Shown here in pieces: positions 5,766-7,135 of a stretch of DNA of 7,135 bases (its first letter is position 1; each line of letters opens with the position of its first letter). A program made the position numbers and the translations under genes. Below the pieces are notes generated by a model, which saw only the letters and a list, made by a program, of their open reading frames with translations, made no database searches and was not told the origin of the DNA. The DNA comes from an uncultured Alphaproteobacteria bacterium (lineage in GTDB: Bacteria > Pseudomonadota > Alphaproteobacteria > GCA-2731375), in NCBI GenBank assembly GCA_913049615.1, contig CAJWZI010000068.1:1-7135 (forward strand). The letters run 5' to 3'.

Positions 5766-7135
5766 ATGACGAGTCATGGAGAAAACAGCCTGACTGGCGC
5801 TGATATTCGCGCCCGGCTGGATCATCCAGTGGTCGACGCGGATGGCCATATGATCGAGTGTACATTTGCGGTTTTGGATTTTGTCCGCCAAGTGGGTGGA
5901 ATGGAAATAGCGAACCGCTATGAAGATCAGTTGAAGTTGGATCCAACCGGATCAGGACGGCGAGCCGTTTGGGTAGGGAATTCTGGGCCGGGTTCAATTG
6001 ATCGCGCCACGGCCATGTTGCCCAAGTTATACCGTGCACGTTTGGACGAGGCAGGGATTGATTATGGGGTGGTGTACGGCACATTAGCGCTGAGCGTATT
6101 GCGTGTAGACGACGATGAATTGCGCCCAGTGGTATTTCGCGCAATGAACATGCTGTATGCCGACATGTTTAAGGAGGTTTCCGACCGCCTAACTCCCGCC
6201 GCACTAATTCCGATGTCTGACCCGGACGAGGCGGTGTCTGAGTTGGAGTTCGCTGTCAACGAGCTAGGATTGAAAGCAATTGTGGTCAATACCATGCTGC
6301 AGCGCCCCGCACCTGAGGTCTTAGCCGAGGCGCCGCATCTTGCCCATTTGAGTTTAGATCTGACGTCTCCCGGCATCGACGTGGGGCGCGTCTACGATCC
6401 GGTCTGGGCAAAATGTGTTGAATTGGGTGTGGTACCCAGCTGCCATAATGCTTTCCGGGGCCGGGGATCGACCCATGGCTCTCCCAGTAACTATTGTTTC
6501 AACTCCCTAAATAGCTTTGGTCATGGTAGCGAGTTCTTTTGTCGTTCGCTTATATTTGGCGGTGTGCCGCACCGTTTCCCTGATTTGAAATTCTGTTTTC
6601 TAGAGGGCGGCGCCGGATGGGCGGCGCAGTTATACAACTCCCTATTCGAATATTGGGAAAAACGAAAACTCGACTCGCTTTCCCGCAATCTGGACCCGGC
6701 TAAACTGGACATTGATCTGTTAGTAGAGATGGCGAAAATTTATGGCGACGAACGCCTAACACCCGAACGTATTCGAGCTGAGCCACATCAGCCCGGCACC
6801 ACCCAATTGTTCGTGCCGCCTGAGGAATTGGACGACTTTGCCGGTACTGGTATCAATGGCGGACGGGATATACTCCGCATTTTCGACAAGAATTTTTATT
6901 TCGGTTCAGAGGCGGATGACCGTATGACTGCCGTCGCCTTCGATACCAAGTTGAACCATTACGGCGCAAAAATGAATGCTGTTCTGGGATCCGACATTGG
7001 CCATTGGGACGTCCCCGATATGACCAAGGTGATGGTGGAGGCCTATGAACTGGTTGACGACGGCTTCATGGATGAGGAAGCCTTCCGCGATTTTACCTAC
7101 GGCAACGTGGTGCGCATGCACGCAGGCATGAATCC
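5766..7135 (+). CDS. Amidohydrolase-2 / ACMSD-like metal-dependent hydrolase (3' end outside window)
   Basis: An uninterrupted frame of 456 full codons runs from the ATG to the right edge, and the last visible residues (VVRMHAGMN) suggest the stop is close. It belongs to the TIM-barrel amidohydrolase-2 family (PF04909 type), which includes ACMSD and related decarboxylases and hydrolases. VVDADGHMIE (22-31) is the strand-1 metal site, with Asp26 and His28 in place of the classical HxH, and Glu31. SCHNAF with His227 marks the mid-barrel histidine. GGVPHRFPDLKFCFLEGGAGW is the conserved late-barrel block, with FLEGGAGW its core. GSDIGHWDVPD gives the catalytic Asp410 and His413. Such enzymes use a divalent metal to hydrolyse or decarboxylate carboxylated, often aromatic or semialdehyde, substrates; the substrate here is unknown. 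The start is certain from the strong ribosome site. It is probably co-transcribed with the aminotransferase. Confidence 0.88.
   Translation, partial: MTSHGENSLTGADIRARLDHPVVDADGHMIECTFAVLDFVRQVGGMEIANRYEDQLKLDPTGSGRRAVWVGNSGPGSIDRATAMLPKLYRARLDEAGIDYGVVYGTLALSVLRVDDDELRPVVFRAMNMLYADMFKEVSDRLTPAALIPMSDPDEAVSELEFAVNELGLKAIVVNTMLQRPAPEVLAEAPHLAHLSLDLTSPGIDVGRVYDPVWAKCVELGVVPSCHNAFRGRGSTHGSPSNYCFNSLNSFGHGSEFFCRSLIFGGVPHRFPDLKFCFLEGGAGWAAQLYNSLFEYWEKRKLDSLSRNLDPAKLDIDLLVEMAKIYGDERLTPERIRAEPHQPGTTQLFVPPEELDDFAGTGINGGRDILRIFDKNFYFGSEADDRMTAVAFDTKLNHYGAKMNAVLGSDIGHWDVPDMTKVMVEAYELVDDGFMDEEAFRDFTYGNVVRMHAGMN

Noticed and set aside
5698..6376. Minus-strand open frames over the amidohydrolase start
   Set aside because: The plus-strand frame has a strong ribosome site and clear family motifs over the same bases.
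1..7135. CRISPR array, tRNA, rRNA, insertion sequence or attachment site
   Set aside because: I saw no regularly spaced repeats, tRNA-like cloverleaf, transposase motif or flanking duplications when reading both strands.

Overview
The window looks like a chromosomal stretch from a mid-GC (roughly 50-55% by eye) aerobic, metabolically versatile Pseudomonadota bacterium. A marine-type gammaproteobacterium is my best guess from the gene families, not a demonstrated fact. All seven genes are soluble, cytoplasmic metabolic enzymes. I see no rRNA, tRNA, CRISPR array, transposase, phage gene or recognisable regulator gene.

Layout: (1) bases 1-758 (+) hold the 3' end of a large indolepyruvate ferredoxin oxidoreductase-type gene whose start lies left of the window. 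(2) Bases 808-1302 (-) hold a MaoC-like hot-dog hydratase. (3) Bases 1303-1549 are a non-coding divergent intergenic region with a plausible sigma70 promoter for the next gene. (4) Bases 1550-2326 (+) encode a classical-length SDR protein in which the usual Tyr and Lys catalytic positions read His and Met. (5) Bases 4445-2383 (-) hold two co-oriented genes: a zinc-free quinone-oxidoreductase-like MDR, then a threonine/serine dehydratase-like PLP enzyme. They are separated by 107 bases carrying a compact cluster of alternating GTTGC/GCAAC arms. (6) Bases about 4529-7135 (+) are an aminotransferase followed after 40 bases by an amidohydrolase-2/ACMSD-like metal-dependent hydrolase that runs off the right edge.

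Transcription direction flips repeatedly: there are two convergent junctions (758/808 and 2326/2383) and two divergent ones (1302/1550 and 4445/about 4529). The genes are therefore at least four to five transcription units rather than one operon. The functions fit amino-acid and CoA-ester catabolism: PLP-dependent transamination or dehydration, 2-oxoacid oxidation to acyl-CoA, and enoyl-CoA hydration. No single pathway can be proven from this window. The tightest functional pairing is the aminotransferase plus amidohydrolase.

The most noteworthy observations are the SDR without the canonical Tyr/Lys pair, the divergent active-site loop of the aminotransferase, and the palindrome cluster ahead of the dehydratase gene. 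None amounts to clear proof of a new system.
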